Shown here: in pieces, positions 15,801 through 24,280 of the stretch
Numbering within the stretch: the stretch's first letter is position 1
Layout of the letters: each line of letters begins with the position of its first letter
Assembly (NCBI GenBank): GCA_039033215.1
Contig: JBCCDA010000001.1
Coordinates: 97,108 to 161,107, forward strand
Reading direction: 5' to 3'
DNA length: 64,000 nucleotides
Origin: Thermohalobaculum sp039033215
GTDB taxonomy: Bacteria; Pseudomonadota; Alphaproteobacteria; Rhodobacterales; Rhodobacteraceae
Translations under genes and position numbers: made by a program
Notes under the pieces: model-generated
What the model was told of the DNA's origin: nothing
Database searches by the model: none
What the model saw: the letters and a program-made list of their open reading frames with translations, nothing else

Positions 15801-17534
15801 GATGGGGCGCAATCCGGTGCCGTTGGAATGCCAGAAGAAGCCAACCCGGCCCGAAGAGACGGCGACATTGTCTTCGACATCGAGTGCGCGTGACTTCATG
15901 TAGAAGCCCACGCCGCCCGCGCCGTCGTCTTCGTTGAACCCCTCGCCGTCCTGATTGGGGGCGACCTCGCGCACGCCATAGGTGCCCATGGCGAGGTTGT
16001 CGCTCCAGATACCCCGTTCGTCGCCTGACTCAGATACGAACGCAGCGCCACCAGCGTCGTAGACGACATTACCGTCGAGGGCGGCATCCGATGAGTGTTG
16101 GACGATTCCCCAACCTGGAGTGCCCCAGACCGCGTTGCCGTGCAGATAGGCCCCATCCACGAAATCGTCGTCCAGATGGTCTGCGATGCCGTCGCCGTCC
16201 TGATCGCCGCAGTGGCAGATGGGGTCGCCGGTTTCGGCGCAGGGGCCGATCACACCGCCGCCGAGGGCGTCGGAGTCGCACTCGCAAACATCCGCACCCG
16301 TCACAGGGCAGGGCCCGGCTCCGTGATCGTGGTCGTCGTGATCCGCGTGCTGGTTCGCCTGATGGATATGCAGCGCGTAGCGGCCCCGATGGTTCATGAT
16401 CAGGTGGTCCGCGGTCTCCTCGACCAGGTCGATGCCGGGATCGTATTGACCCGGGCTGCCGGCATCCACGTGCTGGCGGAAGTCGTGGACGCCGCCGGTG
16501 ACAAGATCGTCGACCGGTACGGACTTGTCGGTACGGCCGAGCCCCAGGAACGCCGAGTTCTGCACATCAACATCATCGTTGTGCATGAACATGATGTGGC
16601 CGCGTTCGGTCACATAGTGCTCGCCGCCACTCTCTGCCTCACCCAGCGACACACCGCGTGACGGTACGCCGTCGCCATCGGGGTCCGCCGCCGACGAGGA
16701 GAAGGTGACGTTGCGTGACATGTTGCCGACATGGCCGGTGAGCTCGGCGCCGGTTTGCGGGTTCGTAGGCCCGGTGTGATCGTACTGCAGGGGCAGGTCC
16801 AGGGTGACGATCATCTGACCGCCGACCTCCTGCACCGAGGTGACCGTGCGCACTTCGTCCTGGGTGATCAGTTCACCGTCGGCATTGTCGCCCAGGAACT
16901 TGGTGCCGCCCACGACGATCTTGTGTCCGACGGCCCACCCCGAGTCCTCGATCGTGGTATCGAAGATCAGTTGCGTGGCGCCCGCGCCGGGACCTTCGGC
17001 AAGCTGAAGGCCGGCATCGACTTCCTGTCCCTTGATCTCGACCTTGCCGGAGGCGATCAGCCCGAGGCTGAGCTGCTCGGGATCCCACGAATGGCGCCCG
17101 ATCACGCCATCGCCTCCGGATACATCCGTGTAGCCGCCAATCTGGGCCACGCCTTCGTTGAAGACGATGTCGACCGTGCCGTCGGTATCCGCGGCCGCGT
17201 CGACCGTGAAGGTCGAGTTGTCGCTGGTGATGATCGTGTCGACGACCATCTTCGTCGCCGCGCCGTTCGCGGCGGTGAAGGTGATGTCTCCATCGACCCG
17301 GAGCAGGAACAGCTCGGCATTGCTCTGGCCCTGGTAGTCGACCGACACGCCTTCAGGAACATGGACGAGCGCGCCGTCGTTCGGCACACGCCCGTCAGCC
17401 CAGGTATCCGGGTCGAACCAATCGCCATCCCGTACCGCAACATGAGTCGCAGACGACGCAACGCCCTGGGCGTTGGTCGCCATCAAATCAAGATGCGCCA
17501 TGTGGTGACCGTGTGCGCCGGCTTGCGTCGACAT
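12834..17534 (-). CDS. giant type-I-secreted protein: CEMIP/TMEM2-like G8 and beta-helix body plus RTX repeats
   Basis: 1566 residues. Residues about 35-115 match a G8 domain (DGDWFDPDTWADGRVP). Residues about 150-960 follow the CEMIP/TMEM2 layout: a GHKIVV segment, HVGNMSRNV, RGHIMFM, the conserved RYALHIH at 385-391, then beta-helix repeats. An insertion at about 396-460 is rich in His, Asp and Cys. From about 1080 on there are dozens of glycine/aspartate RTX nonapeptides in three long super-repeats, then an acidic C-terminal signal region (ITDFEDGVD) typical of ABC-exported proteins. Animal relatives bind or cut hyaluronan, so an extracellular polysaccharide target is possible but unproven. 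No ABC exporter gene is in the window. Confidence 0.9.
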   Translation of the reverse strand: MSTQAGAHGHHMAHLDLMATNAQGVASSATHVAVRDGDWFDPDTWADGRVPNDGALVHVPEGVSVDYQGQSNAELFLLRVDGDITFTAANGAATKMVVDTIITSDNSTFTVDAAADTDGTVDIVFNEGVAQIGGYTDVSGGDGVIGRHSWDPEQLSLGLIASGKVEIKGQEVDAGLQLAEGPGAGATQLIFDTTIEDSGWAVGHKIVVGGTKFLGDNADGELITQDEVRTVTSVQEVGGQMIVTLDLPLQYDHTGPTNPQTGAELTGHVGNMSRNVTFSSSAADPDGDGVPSRGVSLGEAESGGEHYVTERGHIMFMHNDDVDVQNSAFLGLGRTDKSVPVDDLVTGGVHDFRQHVDAGSPGQYDPGIDLVEETADHLIMNHRGRYALHIHQANQHADHDDHDHGAGPCPVTGADVCECDSDALGGGVIGPCAETGDPICHCGDQDGDGIADHLDDDFVDGAYLHGNAVWGTPGWGIVQHSSDAALDGNVVYDAGGAAFVSESGDERGIWSDNLAMGTYGVREVAPNQDGEGFNEDDGAGGVGFYMKSRALDVEDNVAVSSGRVGFFWHSNGTGLRPIEVEGGDALLEDIGHGLDYINVEDVPILVFRGNEVIAAREGVRVISDPLDSVRKFNDAWSHFEDFTAWEVDESGISITYSSKYVLSDILILGTETKVSDIAQQSSAGLFFKVSVADITVVDAHIENFYNAVTNWSMVGDRQEYRRGYWDPKLPHDHPSMNTEAYEGLGQIGGIENPVYNLWNMNLVNVTHDNIRDGWLRASNITVELEDGTDYRARGAEWYDSIDDVPNDAGVEIELLGDSRDGALVALWREDIANNPDQAAMLEQHIPLAYQEDPNIFLSQIHFTTGVEAKRHSWLDYVENINADIWSGTVLEFAKEDSFGRHVFLYGDFSPLDPSAAERSVTTNERLVLSKDMIEGVLAQDGYYRVAGVDDVKFVVVNVIFSDRLTGIPEVKEVVVALDLAWELPQGTLERGLLAINQHTIVAPQYRVFDNGVLVDDRAPIVLGDPPEGLTNYVVGVATTDEADDLSLSDDSDVANAGDGDDIVRGFDGDDQIDGGDGADTLFGGTGWDQLAGGTGNDVMSTDAGDDLASGNAGNDFIDGGGDRDTLWGNDGDDALFGGADADVLFGGAGDDVLSGDAGEDVLYGGSGSDIVNGGAFTDRIFGDEGADYLHGDDDTDSLFGGDGDDVLDGGADRDFLFGGAGADYFDGGDGRDQVEGGSGDDTMSLGTDDDRASGQAGNDTINGDDGRDALWGNDGDDHLFGGADVDTLFGGSGNDAMYGDAGKDALYGGTLDDSLFGGDEADKLYGDEGLDTLFGGAGNDVLMGNLDRDFLYGGAGDDQLYGGNGRDHLEGGAGNDVMSVGTDDDRASGQAGHDTINGEEGRDTLWGNDGNDALFGGTEFDTLFGGHGDDTLFGSAGDDLLEGQTGDDTLDGGGGRDVLFGGTENDNLFGGDSADTLTGGDGSDQLTGGSGTDRFVFDSTSGQDVITDFEDGVDAIEFMIEAFGYDDLEVLQDGDDAVVTHAGGTVRLVSVDGTTLDQGDFAFSDP
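13100..14340 (-). repeat. RTX calcium-binding nonapeptide array with 135-144 residue super-repeats
   Basis: GGxGxDxLx-type nonapeptides run almost without break. Three copies of a longer unit can be aligned at the methionines of residues 1099, 1243 and 1378 (DNA 14240, 13808, 13403), each followed by an aspartate-rich ASG(N/Q)AG segment and a LWGNDG(D/N)D segment. Spacings are 144 and 135 residues, multiples of nine. Such arrays bind calcium after export and drive folding. Confidence 0.85.
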
Positions 17535-17574
17535 ACGGACTAGACCCCCGTGTTTGCTCTCCGGGGGAAGATCA

Positions 17575-17680
17575 CTTGGCGGTGTTTATTCGGCCTCAAC
17601 AAAGGAGGTTAAGGCGCGATCAACTACGATTTATATATGTTGAATTCGATTGAATATTTGCGGAGTTGTTATGTGCAAAC
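17575..17680 (-). promoter_or_regulatory. AT-rich upstream region of the giant protein gene, probable promoter
   Basis: Between the DMT gene and the giant gene, 17621-17672 is strikingly AT-rich for this genome, with TATATAA read on the minus strand and a TTGCAC about 16 bases before TATTCA. TTGAAT occurs twice, 4 bases apart. A promoter here is likely; the exact boxes are uncertain. Confidence 0.35.
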
Positions 17681-17694
17681 GCCAGCTTGCGGTC

Positions 17695-18618
17695 TTAGCT
17701 ATCGGCCACTGCGCGTTGCCAGAGACCTCCGATCGCCAAGGCACCTGCTCCGATAATCAGCGCCATGCCGGCGAACATGTTCCAGGTCAGCGTTTCTCCC
17801 CACAGCATCCATGCGAACAGGGGGATCCATAGCAGGAAACTGTAATCGAAAAGTGCAGCGTAGCTCGACGGGGCACCTGCATAGCCGTAGGCGAGGCACA
17901 CCATGCCCACGGCCCCCGCGATCCCCATCCCAAATACGATGCCGAGCTCGCGCCAGCCGACTCCTTGCAGGGGTATGGTAGCAAAGCCCGTGCCCTGGAT
18001 GTGCCCGATGGCCGCCGCCAGCCAGGGCGTTGCCGCGATCCCCGCGACGCCTACCATCAGGAAGAAGCTCATGTTCCAGAAGGCAAGGCAGCCTGGCGTC
18101 TCCTGTCGGCAATATCTTCGTGTCCAGATGACGCTGAGCGCATAGAACACGCCGCCCAGCACGGGCGCCACCGCGATGGCGCGCAGTGGTGTCTGACCGA
18201 TCTCGAGCACCAGACATACCCCGACAAAACCCAGCACCACCGCAAGTCCCCGGTGCCAGCCCACCCGGTCTCGAAAGACGATCACCGAGATCAGGATCAC
18301 GAATACCGGCGACGTGAATAATCCCGCTGCGGCCAGTGACACGCCCACAGTCGGCAGCGCCGCGAAGTAGAACATCAAGGCCGCGACCGAGAAGGTTGCC
18401 CGTGCGAAGACCGCAAGTGGGCGTTGCGGCCAGATCGTCCGGGCCTGCCCCAGCATCCAGATCACGAAGGCCATGCCGGGCAGAATGATCAGCGCGCGCA
18501 GGGCATGGTACTGCCAGACGCTCATCAGGTCCGAGATCATCCAGACGAAGTTGTCCGAAAGCGCCAGGACCATCATACCGGCGACGATTGACAAGGGGGG
18601 AAGGTAGCTGCGGCGCAT
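17695..18618 (-). CDS. DMT-superfamily EamA-type membrane transporter
   Basis: A 307-residue, ten-segment EamA protein of the inner membrane, starting at ATG 18618 with an Arg-rich cytoplasmic tip (MRRSYLPP). It resembles the RhaT/S-adenosylmethionine-transporter-like branch in general form only. It lies upstream of the giant secreted protein on the same strand, separated by an AT-rich gap, and is divergent from the acyl-CoA synthetase. Its substrate is unknown. Confidence 0.87.
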   Translation of the reverse strand: MRRSYLPPLSIVAGMMVLALSDNFVWMISDLMSVWQYHALRALIILPGMAFVIWMLGQARTIWPQRPLAVFARATFSVAALMFYFAALPTVGVSLAAAGLFTSPVFVILISVIVFRDRVGWHRGLAVVLGFVGVCLVLEIGQTPLRAIAVAPVLGGVFYALSVIWTRRYCRQETPGCLAFWNMSFFLMVGVAGIAATPWLAAAIGHIQGTGFATIPLQGVGWRELGIVFGMGIAGAVGMVCLAYGYAGAPSSYAALFDYSFLLWIPLFAWMLWGETLTWNMFAGMALIIGAGALAIGGLWQRAVADS

Positions 18619-18749
18619 GCCGCTGCCTTAGGCGGACGGGCGTTTGTGCACAAGCTGCTTCAGATCACGGGGCGCCGCACTGCCATTCCGGCCTTCACAG
18701 CGCCACGCAGCCTGCTAGGTTGCCGCAAAACGTACGAGGGAGGAAACCC

Positions 18750-20381
18750 ATGCAAGGGCTGATGCAGGACTGGCCGCTGCGGGTGACGCATATCCTGGAC
18801 CATGCCGCGCGCTTCCATGGCGGGAGAAGGGTCGTGGGGCGATCGGCAGAGGGGCCGATTGTCCAGTCCAACTGGAGCGGTATCCACCTCGGCGCGCGCA
18901 AGCTCGCGATGGCGCTGAAGCGTCTGGGGCTCGGGCGCGGTGACATGGTGGGGTGCATGGCTTGGAACACCGTGCGCCATCTCGAGGTCTGGTACGGCGT
19001 GCCGGGGGCGGGATGTGTCCTGCACTCGCTCAACCCGCGCCTCTCGGCGGAGCAGTTGATCTACATTATCAACCACGCTGAGGATCAGTGGATCCTCGTC
19101 GACGCCGATCTGGTGGGCGTGCTGGAGCCGCTGGTCGGTCAGCTCACGACCGTCAAGGGCTTCATCGTGTTGACCGAGCGCGCGACGATGCCCGAGACCT
19201 CGCTGCCGGGTGCCCTCTGCTACGGCGACCTCATCGGTGCCGAAGACGGTGCCGACCACTGGGTCCCGGGCGAGGAGACGGATGCCTGCGGCGTGTGCTT
19301 TACCTCGGGCACCACGGGCAACCCGAAGGGTGTCGTCTACTCCCACCGTTCGAACGTCCTGCATGCGATGATTACCAGCCAGGTCGACATGTTCGGCCTC
19401 TCGTCCAATGACGTGCTGATGCCGGTGGTCCCGCTCTTCCACGCCAACGGCTGGTCGACGGGTTTCGCGGGGCCGCTTGCGGGCGCGGGCATGGTGCTGC
19501 CCGGGCGCCAGCTGGATCCGGCCAGCCTGGTCGAGATGTTCGGCTACGGGGTCACCTGCTCCGCCGCCGTGCCCACGGTCTGGCTGCCCTTGCTGAAGCA
19601 CCTGCGCGAGACGGGGGTCGGCCTGCCGGATCTGGAACGCGTGGTCATCGGCGGGTCCTCGTGCCCGCGCGCAGTGGTCGAGGCCTTCCAGGATGAATAC
19701 GGCGTCAGGGTGCTCCATGCCTGGGGCATGACTGAAACCTCGCCCATCGGCACGATCTGCACCTTCAAACCGGAGGTCGCTGGGTTGGGCCGCGAGGCAC
19801 AGTTGGACGTGCAAGGCACCGTGGGGCATCCGCCCTTCACGGTCGATCTCGCCATCCGTGACGACAACGAGGCCGATCTTCCTTGGGACGCCGAGGCGCA
19901 GGGCCGGCTTATGATTCGGGGACCGGGCGTAGTGCAGCGGTACCTGAAGGATGATGAAGCCGCCGCCGATGCGGATGGCTGGTTCGACACCGGCGACGCT
20001 GCGGTCATCGATCAGCACGGCTATGTGCGGATCACCGACCGCTTCAAGGACGTCATCAAATCGGGCGGAGAGTGGATCAGCTCGATCGATATGGAGAACC
20101 TGGCCGTCGGCCATCCAGGTGTCTTCGAGGCGGCGGCGGTCGGCGTGCCGCATCCCAAGTGGGACGAACGCCCCGTCCTGCTTGTCGTGAAGCAGCCGGG
20201 GCAGGAACCGCCCGCGGACGAGATCATCGATCGCCTCCGCCCCCATTTCGCGAAATGGCAGCTACCCGATGATGTCGTCTTTGTGGACGAGATCCCGCAC
20301 ACGGCGACGGGCAAGATCTCGAAGCTCTCGATCCGCAAGCTGCTGGACGAGCAGGGCTACCGGCTGCCGGACCAGCGATGA
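18750..20381 (+). CDS. AMP-forming fatty-acyl-CoA synthetase (AlkK/DmdB-like)
   Basis: The 543-residue protein shows the ANL adenylating-enzyme motifs: FTSGTTGNPKG at residues 184-194, HAWGMTETSP, GWFDTGD, DRFKDVIKSGGEWIS and the C-terminal catalytic lysine in TGKISK. It activates a carboxylic acid to its CoA thioester through an acyl-AMP. The branch includes medium-chain AlkK-type ligases and DmdB, the methylmercaptopropionyl-CoA ligase of DMSP breakdown in marine alphaproteobacteria; which one cannot be settled here. I chose ATG 18750 because GAGGGAGG precedes it. The GntR gene overlaps its stop. Confidence 0.9.
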   Translation: MQGLMQDWPLRVTHILDHAARFHGGRRVVGRSAEGPIVQSNWSGIHLGARKLAMALKRLGLGRGDMVGCMAWNTVRHLEVWYGVPGAGCVLHSLNPRLSAEQLIYIINHAEDQWILVDADLVGVLEPLVGQLTTVKGFIVLTERATMPETSLPGALCYGDLIGAEDGADHWVPGEETDACGVCFTSGTTGNPKGVVYSHRSNVLHAMITSQVDMFGLSSNDVLMPVVPLFHANGWSTGFAGPLAGAGMVLPGRQLDPASLVEMFGYGVTCSAAVPTVWLPLLKHLRETGVGLPDLERVVIGGSSCPRAVVEAFQDEYGVRVLHAWGMTETSPIGTICTFKPEVAGLGREAQLDVQGTVGHPPFTVDLAIRDDNEADLPWDAEAQGRLMIRGPGVVQRYLKDDEAAADADGWFDTGDAAVIDQHGYVRITDRFKDVIKSGGEWISSIDMENLAVGHPGVFEAAAVGVPHPKWDERPVLLVVKQPGQEPPADEIIDRLRPHFAKWQLPDDVVFVDEIPHTATGKISKLSIRKLLDEQGYRLPDQR

Positions 20382-21052
20382 CGCGTCCTCCCGGCGAGAC
20401 CGGCACCTCGGGCAGCGACGCGGCAGGCGCCAAGGACGTAGATGCCTATTCGTTGATCCTTGATGCGGTCGACCGGGGCGACCTGGCACCTGGCCAGCGC
20501 CTGGTCGAGACCGAGCTGGCGGACCGGCTCGGCGTCTCCCGTACGCCCGTTCGCGAGGCGCTGCAACGGCTCGAGACCCAGGGGGTCGCGGCCCGCGAAG
20601 GGCGCAGCCTGAAGGTCGCGACGCTCGATCATTCGCAGCTGGGCGAGCTCTACGAGGTGCGCGGTGTAGTCGAGGGGCTGGCCGCCAAGCTGGCCGCACG
20701 CCATGCTGCCCCCGAGGAGATCGCGGTCCTGCAGGAGATGGTCGAGGCCGACAGTGCGCTTGTCGGCGAGCCCATGGACCTCAGCCTTGCCAATCGCCGG
20801 TTCCACCGCCAGCTCCACCGTGCCAGCCACAACCGCTATCTCGCGCAGATGTTACAGAGCATGCGCCGGTCGATGGCCCTGATCTCCTCAACGACCCTGG
20901 GGTTCGAGGGTCGGGGGACCGAGAGCGTGGCGGAGCATGAAGCCATCGTGGCCGCGATCGCGGCCCGGGACGAAGATGCGGCGCAATCGGCTGCCGAGCG
21001 CCATATCTCCAACGCGTACCGGGCCAGGCTCAAGCTGGAAAGCGGGCGGTAG
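20378..21052 (+). CDS. GntR-family regulator with FCD domain (FadR subfamily)
   Basis: The 224-residue protein has an N-terminal winged helix (GQRLVETELADRLGVSRTPVREALQRLETQGV, residues about 39-70) and an all-helical C-terminal FCD domain, in which histidines of FHRQLHRASHN and EHEAI and a later RHI usually hold a metal and effector. It begins 4 bases inside the acyl-CoA synthetase (ATGA overlap), so it probably controls that gene in response to an organic acid or acyl-CoA. It has no other adjacent target on its strand. Confidence 0.9.
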   Translation: MTRPPGETGTSGSDAAGAKDVDAYSLILDAVDRGDLAPGQRLVETELADRLGVSRTPVREALQRLETQGVAAREGRSLKVATLDHSQLGELYEVRGVVEGLAAKLAARHAAPEEIAVLQEMVEADSALVGEPMDLSLANRRFHRQLHRASHNRYLAQMLQSMRRSMALISSTTLGFEGRGTESVAEHEAIVAAIAARDEDAAQSAAERHISNAYRARLKLESGR

Positions 21053-21120
21053 GCCGGCAGGCTGAGTCGATCTTTCTCCGATGGGCGAAAGTACCGGGAT
21101 CCCATCCCTTCACGTTTGTC

Positions 21121-22329
21121 TCAGGGACTGTCGGTCCTGATCAGGCGAGGCAGGGTTCCTTCCGGCTCCGCGTCCTTCCTCACGTCCGCTTGCACATCTG
21201 CTTTCCCGTCCACGTCGGGCACATCATCGAACTCGAACGCCTCCAGCCGCCGCGCCCGCGTGCCGGCCTTGCCGGCGGAGATCTTGATCTCGTCGATGTC
21301 CTTGGACGCCTGCGCGAAGTGGCGGTCGAGGTTCCCGACCCGGTCGGCCATCCGCTCGACATCCTTGTGCAGGAGCGCGAGCTCGCGGCGCACCTTGCCC
21401 GCCTGTTCACGCATCCGCGCATCCTTCAGGATCGCCCGCATCGTGTTCAGCGTCGCCATCATCGTCGTCGGCGACACCGTGAAGACCCGGTACTGAAAAC
21501 TCTCCTGCACGACATCGGTGAAGTTGGCGTGGAGCTCGGCATAGACGGCTTCGGACGGCAGGAACATCAGCGCGCAATCGGCGGTCTCGCCGTCGACGAT
21601 GTAACGCTCGGCAATCGCCTTCACATGGATCAGCAGAATGCGGCGGAACTCCCGCTCGGCCGCCGTCTTCTCGGCCTCAGTTGAGGCGGTGGCCAGCGCG
21701 GCGTAGGGCTCCAACGGGAACTTCGCGTCCACCGCGATGGGCCCCGGTGGATTCGGCAGGTGGATCAGGCTGTCGGCCCGCCTGCCGTTCGACAGCGTTG
21801 CCTGCAGGGTGTAGGCGTCTGGCGGCAGCGCCTTGCGGATGATGTCGTTGAGCTGGATCTCCCCGAAGGCGCCGCGTGCCTGCTTGTTCGCCAGGATGTC
21901 CTGCAGCCCGATCACGTCGCCGGACAACTTCTCGATATTGGCCTGGGCCTTGTCTATCGCTTCAAGCCGCGCCTGAAGCTCGCCCAGGCTGCGGGCCGTG
22001 CGGGTCGAGGTGCCGTGCAGGGTCTCGCCCATGGCGCGCTGGACCTCTTCGAGGCGGCGCTCGACCTGTTCGGTGACCCGCGTCTGCGACGAGACCTGCT
22101 GCTCGGTCACGACCCGCAGGGCACCTGCAAGCTGGTGCTGTCCCTGGTCGAGCGCCTGCACTGCTTGCGCAAGGCCGGTCATGTGCTGCGCCAGGGGGGC
22201 CGTGGCGGCGGCCGATCGGCTCGCGGCCCGAACGGCCCAGATCAGTAGCGCCAGCGCCAGCACCCCGGCGATTGCCGCGATGACAAGCGGGTCGCTGAGG
22301 CTGATCTGCGCCGGATCGAAGGGTCCCAT
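21121..22329 (-). CDS. rmuC: DNA recombination protein RmuC
   Basis: The 402-residue protein has an N-terminal membrane anchor (residues about 15-35), a long coiled coil (about 45-145), then the RmuC core: GAFGEIQLNDII, VDAKFPLEPY and a MFLPSEAVYAEL segment. RmuC proteins are linked to limiting inversions and handling DNA ends through a nuclease-like fold. It starts at 22329, where its ATG shares a base with the mutL stop (TGATG), so it is translationally coupled to mutL. Confidence 0.93.
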   Translation of the reverse strand: MGPFDPAQISLSDPLVIAAIAGVLALALLIWAVRAASRSAAATAPLAQHMTGLAQAVQALDQGQHQLAGALRVVTEQQVSSQTRVTEQVERRLEEVQRAMGETLHGTSTRTARSLGELQARLEAIDKAQANIEKLSGDVIGLQDILANKQARGAFGEIQLNDIIRKALPPDAYTLQATLSNGRRADSLIHLPNPPGPIAVDAKFPLEPYAALATASTEAEKTAAEREFRRILLIHVKAIAERYIVDGETADCALMFLPSEAVYAELHANFTDVVQESFQYRVFTVSPTTMMATLNTMRAILKDARMREQAGKVRRELALLHKDVERMADRVGNLDRHFAQASKDIDEIKISAGKAGTRARRLEAFEFDDVPDVDGKADVQADVRKDAEPEGTLPRLIRTDSP

Positions 22330-24164
22330 CAGCGGCGACCGAACAGTTTCTCGATCTCCGCGAGTGAAAGCTTCACCCAGGTCGGTCGTCCGTGGTTGCA
22401 GGTCGCCGCATGCGGCGTCGCCTCGATCTCGCGCAGCAGCGCGTCCATCTCCGGCGCACTCAGCCGCCGTCCCGCACGTACCGAGCCGTGGCAGGCCATT
22501 CGGCTGAGTATGGCGTCGACGCGGCCGCGCAACCCTTCGGCGCCGCCTGCCTCCAGGATCTCGTCGGCGATATCACGCAGCAGGGCAACCGGGTCCGTCT
22601 GACCCAGGATCGCAGGCACGCCGCGCACCGCGACGGCGCCTGGGCCGAACGGTTCGATCTCGAGCCCCAGGCGGGCAAGCTCGTCCGCATGTTCCAGCAG
22701 GCGGCCAGCGTCGGTGCCGAGATCCACGACCTCCGGAATCAGAAGCTGCTGGCAGGCGACGCCGGCATCCGCCTGTGCCTTCAGGCGCTCATAGACCAGG
22801 CGTTCGTGCGCCGCGTGCTGATCGACGAGCACGATACCGTCCTCGGTTTGTGCAATCACGTAGGTCTCGTGCAGCTGCGCGCGCGCCGCCCCCAGGGGTA
22901 GTGCCACCGTATCGGGCGCAGGCGGTGGCTCGGCACGCGCAGCGACCCAGCCGGGCGATGCCTCGGCGAACCCTGCAGGCGTGTCGAGCGGCGCCTGGGC
23001 CGCCAGCGCCGCCACAACAGCTTGCCCCGAGGGACGGGGGGCTGAGGCACGATAGGGCGGCGCTGACGTCTGGCCCCGGAACGCGCCAAGGGCCGCGTTC
23101 GAGATGGTTGTGGTGGAGCGGTGCCCCGCCTCGGCCAGCGCGTGGCGGATGGCCGAGATGATGAGGCCCCGGACGGTCCCTGCCTCGCGAAAGCGGACTT
23201 CGGCCTTGGCGGGATGGACGTTGACGTCCACCCGTTCCGGTGGGCAGGCGAGCGAGAGCGAGACCACGGGGAAGCGGTCGCGTGCGAGCACGTCGCCGTA
23301 GGCCGCGCGGACGGCGCCGATAAGCACGCGGTCGCGGACCGGGCGGCCGTTGACAAAGAGATACATGGCCGCACCCGACCCGCGCGAGAATGTGGGCAGG
23401 CTGATATGGCCGCTCAGCCGCAGGCCGTCGCGCTCCGCGTCGATCGCGACGGCGTTCTGCGCGAAGTCCCGGCCGATGACCTGGCCCGCCCGGGCGAGCC
23501 GCGCGTCGAAGAGGTCCCCCTGGCACCGGTCTGCTCGGAACAGGGTGCGCGCGCTGTCGCCCTGTTCCTCGAGGGTGAAGCCCACCGCCGGTTCGGCCAT
23601 GGCGAGGCGGCGCAGCACCTCGCCGATTGCCTGGGTCTCGGCCCGGTCCGTGCGCAGGAACTTCAACCGCGCGGGCGTGGCGTAGAAGAGATCTCGCACA
23701 ACGACGACCGTGCCGGGCGAGAGCGCTGCGGGCCGGCGCGCGCTGGTCTCGCCCCCTGCAACGGAGATTTCAAACCCCTCCGATCCCGCAGTCCGTGAAG
23801 CTAAACGCAGGCGTGACACCGACGCAATGGATGGCAGCGCCTCGCCCCTAAAACCGAACGAGCGAATGTCGACGAGATCCTCGTCCGGCAGCTTCGAGGT
23901 CGCGTGACGCTCGAGCGCCAGGGCCAGCTGCTCTTCCGGGATGCCGCGGCCGTCATCGGTCACGCGGATCAGCGTCTTGCCGCCCTGAGCGATGCAGATA
24001 CCGATCTGGCTGGCGCCGGCATCCAGAGCATTCTCGACGAGTTCCTTGACGGCGGACGCTGGTCTTTCGATGACTTCGCCTGCCGCGATACGGTTTGACG
24101 CAGCCTCTGACAAGCGGCGAATGCCGGTCAGTGGTCCCCCGATGTTGCGGTCTATGGCGTTCAT
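22329..24164 (-). CDS. mutL: DNA mismatch repair protein MutL
   Basis: The 611-residue MutL has the GHKL ATPase motifs at the N-terminus (ELVENALDAGA, DDGRGI, GFRGEAL) and a C-terminal dimerisation domain. The metal-dependent endonuclease motif is present (DQHAAHERLVYE), as expected in bacteria without MutH, and CNHGRPT stands for the usual CPHGRP. It would nick the new strand after MutS finds a mismatch. I use ATG 24164, giving MNAIDRNI; the frame reaches back to 24200. Confidence 0.95.
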   Translation of the reverse strand: MNAIDRNIGGPLTGIRRLSEAASNRIAAGEVIERPASAVKELVENALDAGASQIGICIAQGGKTLIRVTDDGRGIPEEQLALALERHATSKLPDEDLVDIRSFGFRGEALPSIASVSRLRLASRTAGSEGFEISVAGGETSARRPAALSPGTVVVVRDLFYATPARLKFLRTDRAETQAIGEVLRRLAMAEPAVGFTLEEQGDSARTLFRADRCQGDLFDARLARAGQVIGRDFAQNAVAIDAERDGLRLSGHISLPTFSRGSGAAMYLFVNGRPVRDRVLIGAVRAAYGDVLARDRFPVVSLSLACPPERVDVNVHPAKAEVRFREAGTVRGLIISAIRHALAEAGHRSTTTISNAALGAFRGQTSAPPYRASAPRPSGQAVVAALAAQAPLDTPAGFAEASPGWVAARAEPPPAPDTVALPLGAARAQLHETYVIAQTEDGIVLVDQHAAHERLVYERLKAQADAGVACQQLLIPEVVDLGTDAGRLLEHADELARLGLEIEPFGPGAVAVRGVPAILGQTDPVALLRDIADEILEAGGAEGLRGRVDAILSRMACHGSVRAGRRLSAPEMDALLREIEATPHAATCNHGRPTWVKLSLAEIEKLFGRR

Positions 24165-24280
24165 GACACAAGACTTAGCATGCGCCAGAAGATTCTCCAA
24201 GCGCCCAAGCCCAAGAGGTTGGCGTCGCGCGCAGGTGCCTGTTCAGCTGGTCAAGGAAGTCAACGGTACGACCGAAGCCG

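Noticed and set aside
20378..21052. GntR gene as regulator of rmuC-mutL
   Set aside because: It overlaps the acyl-CoA synthetase gene on the same strand and is convergent with rmuC, so the synthetase is the natural target.
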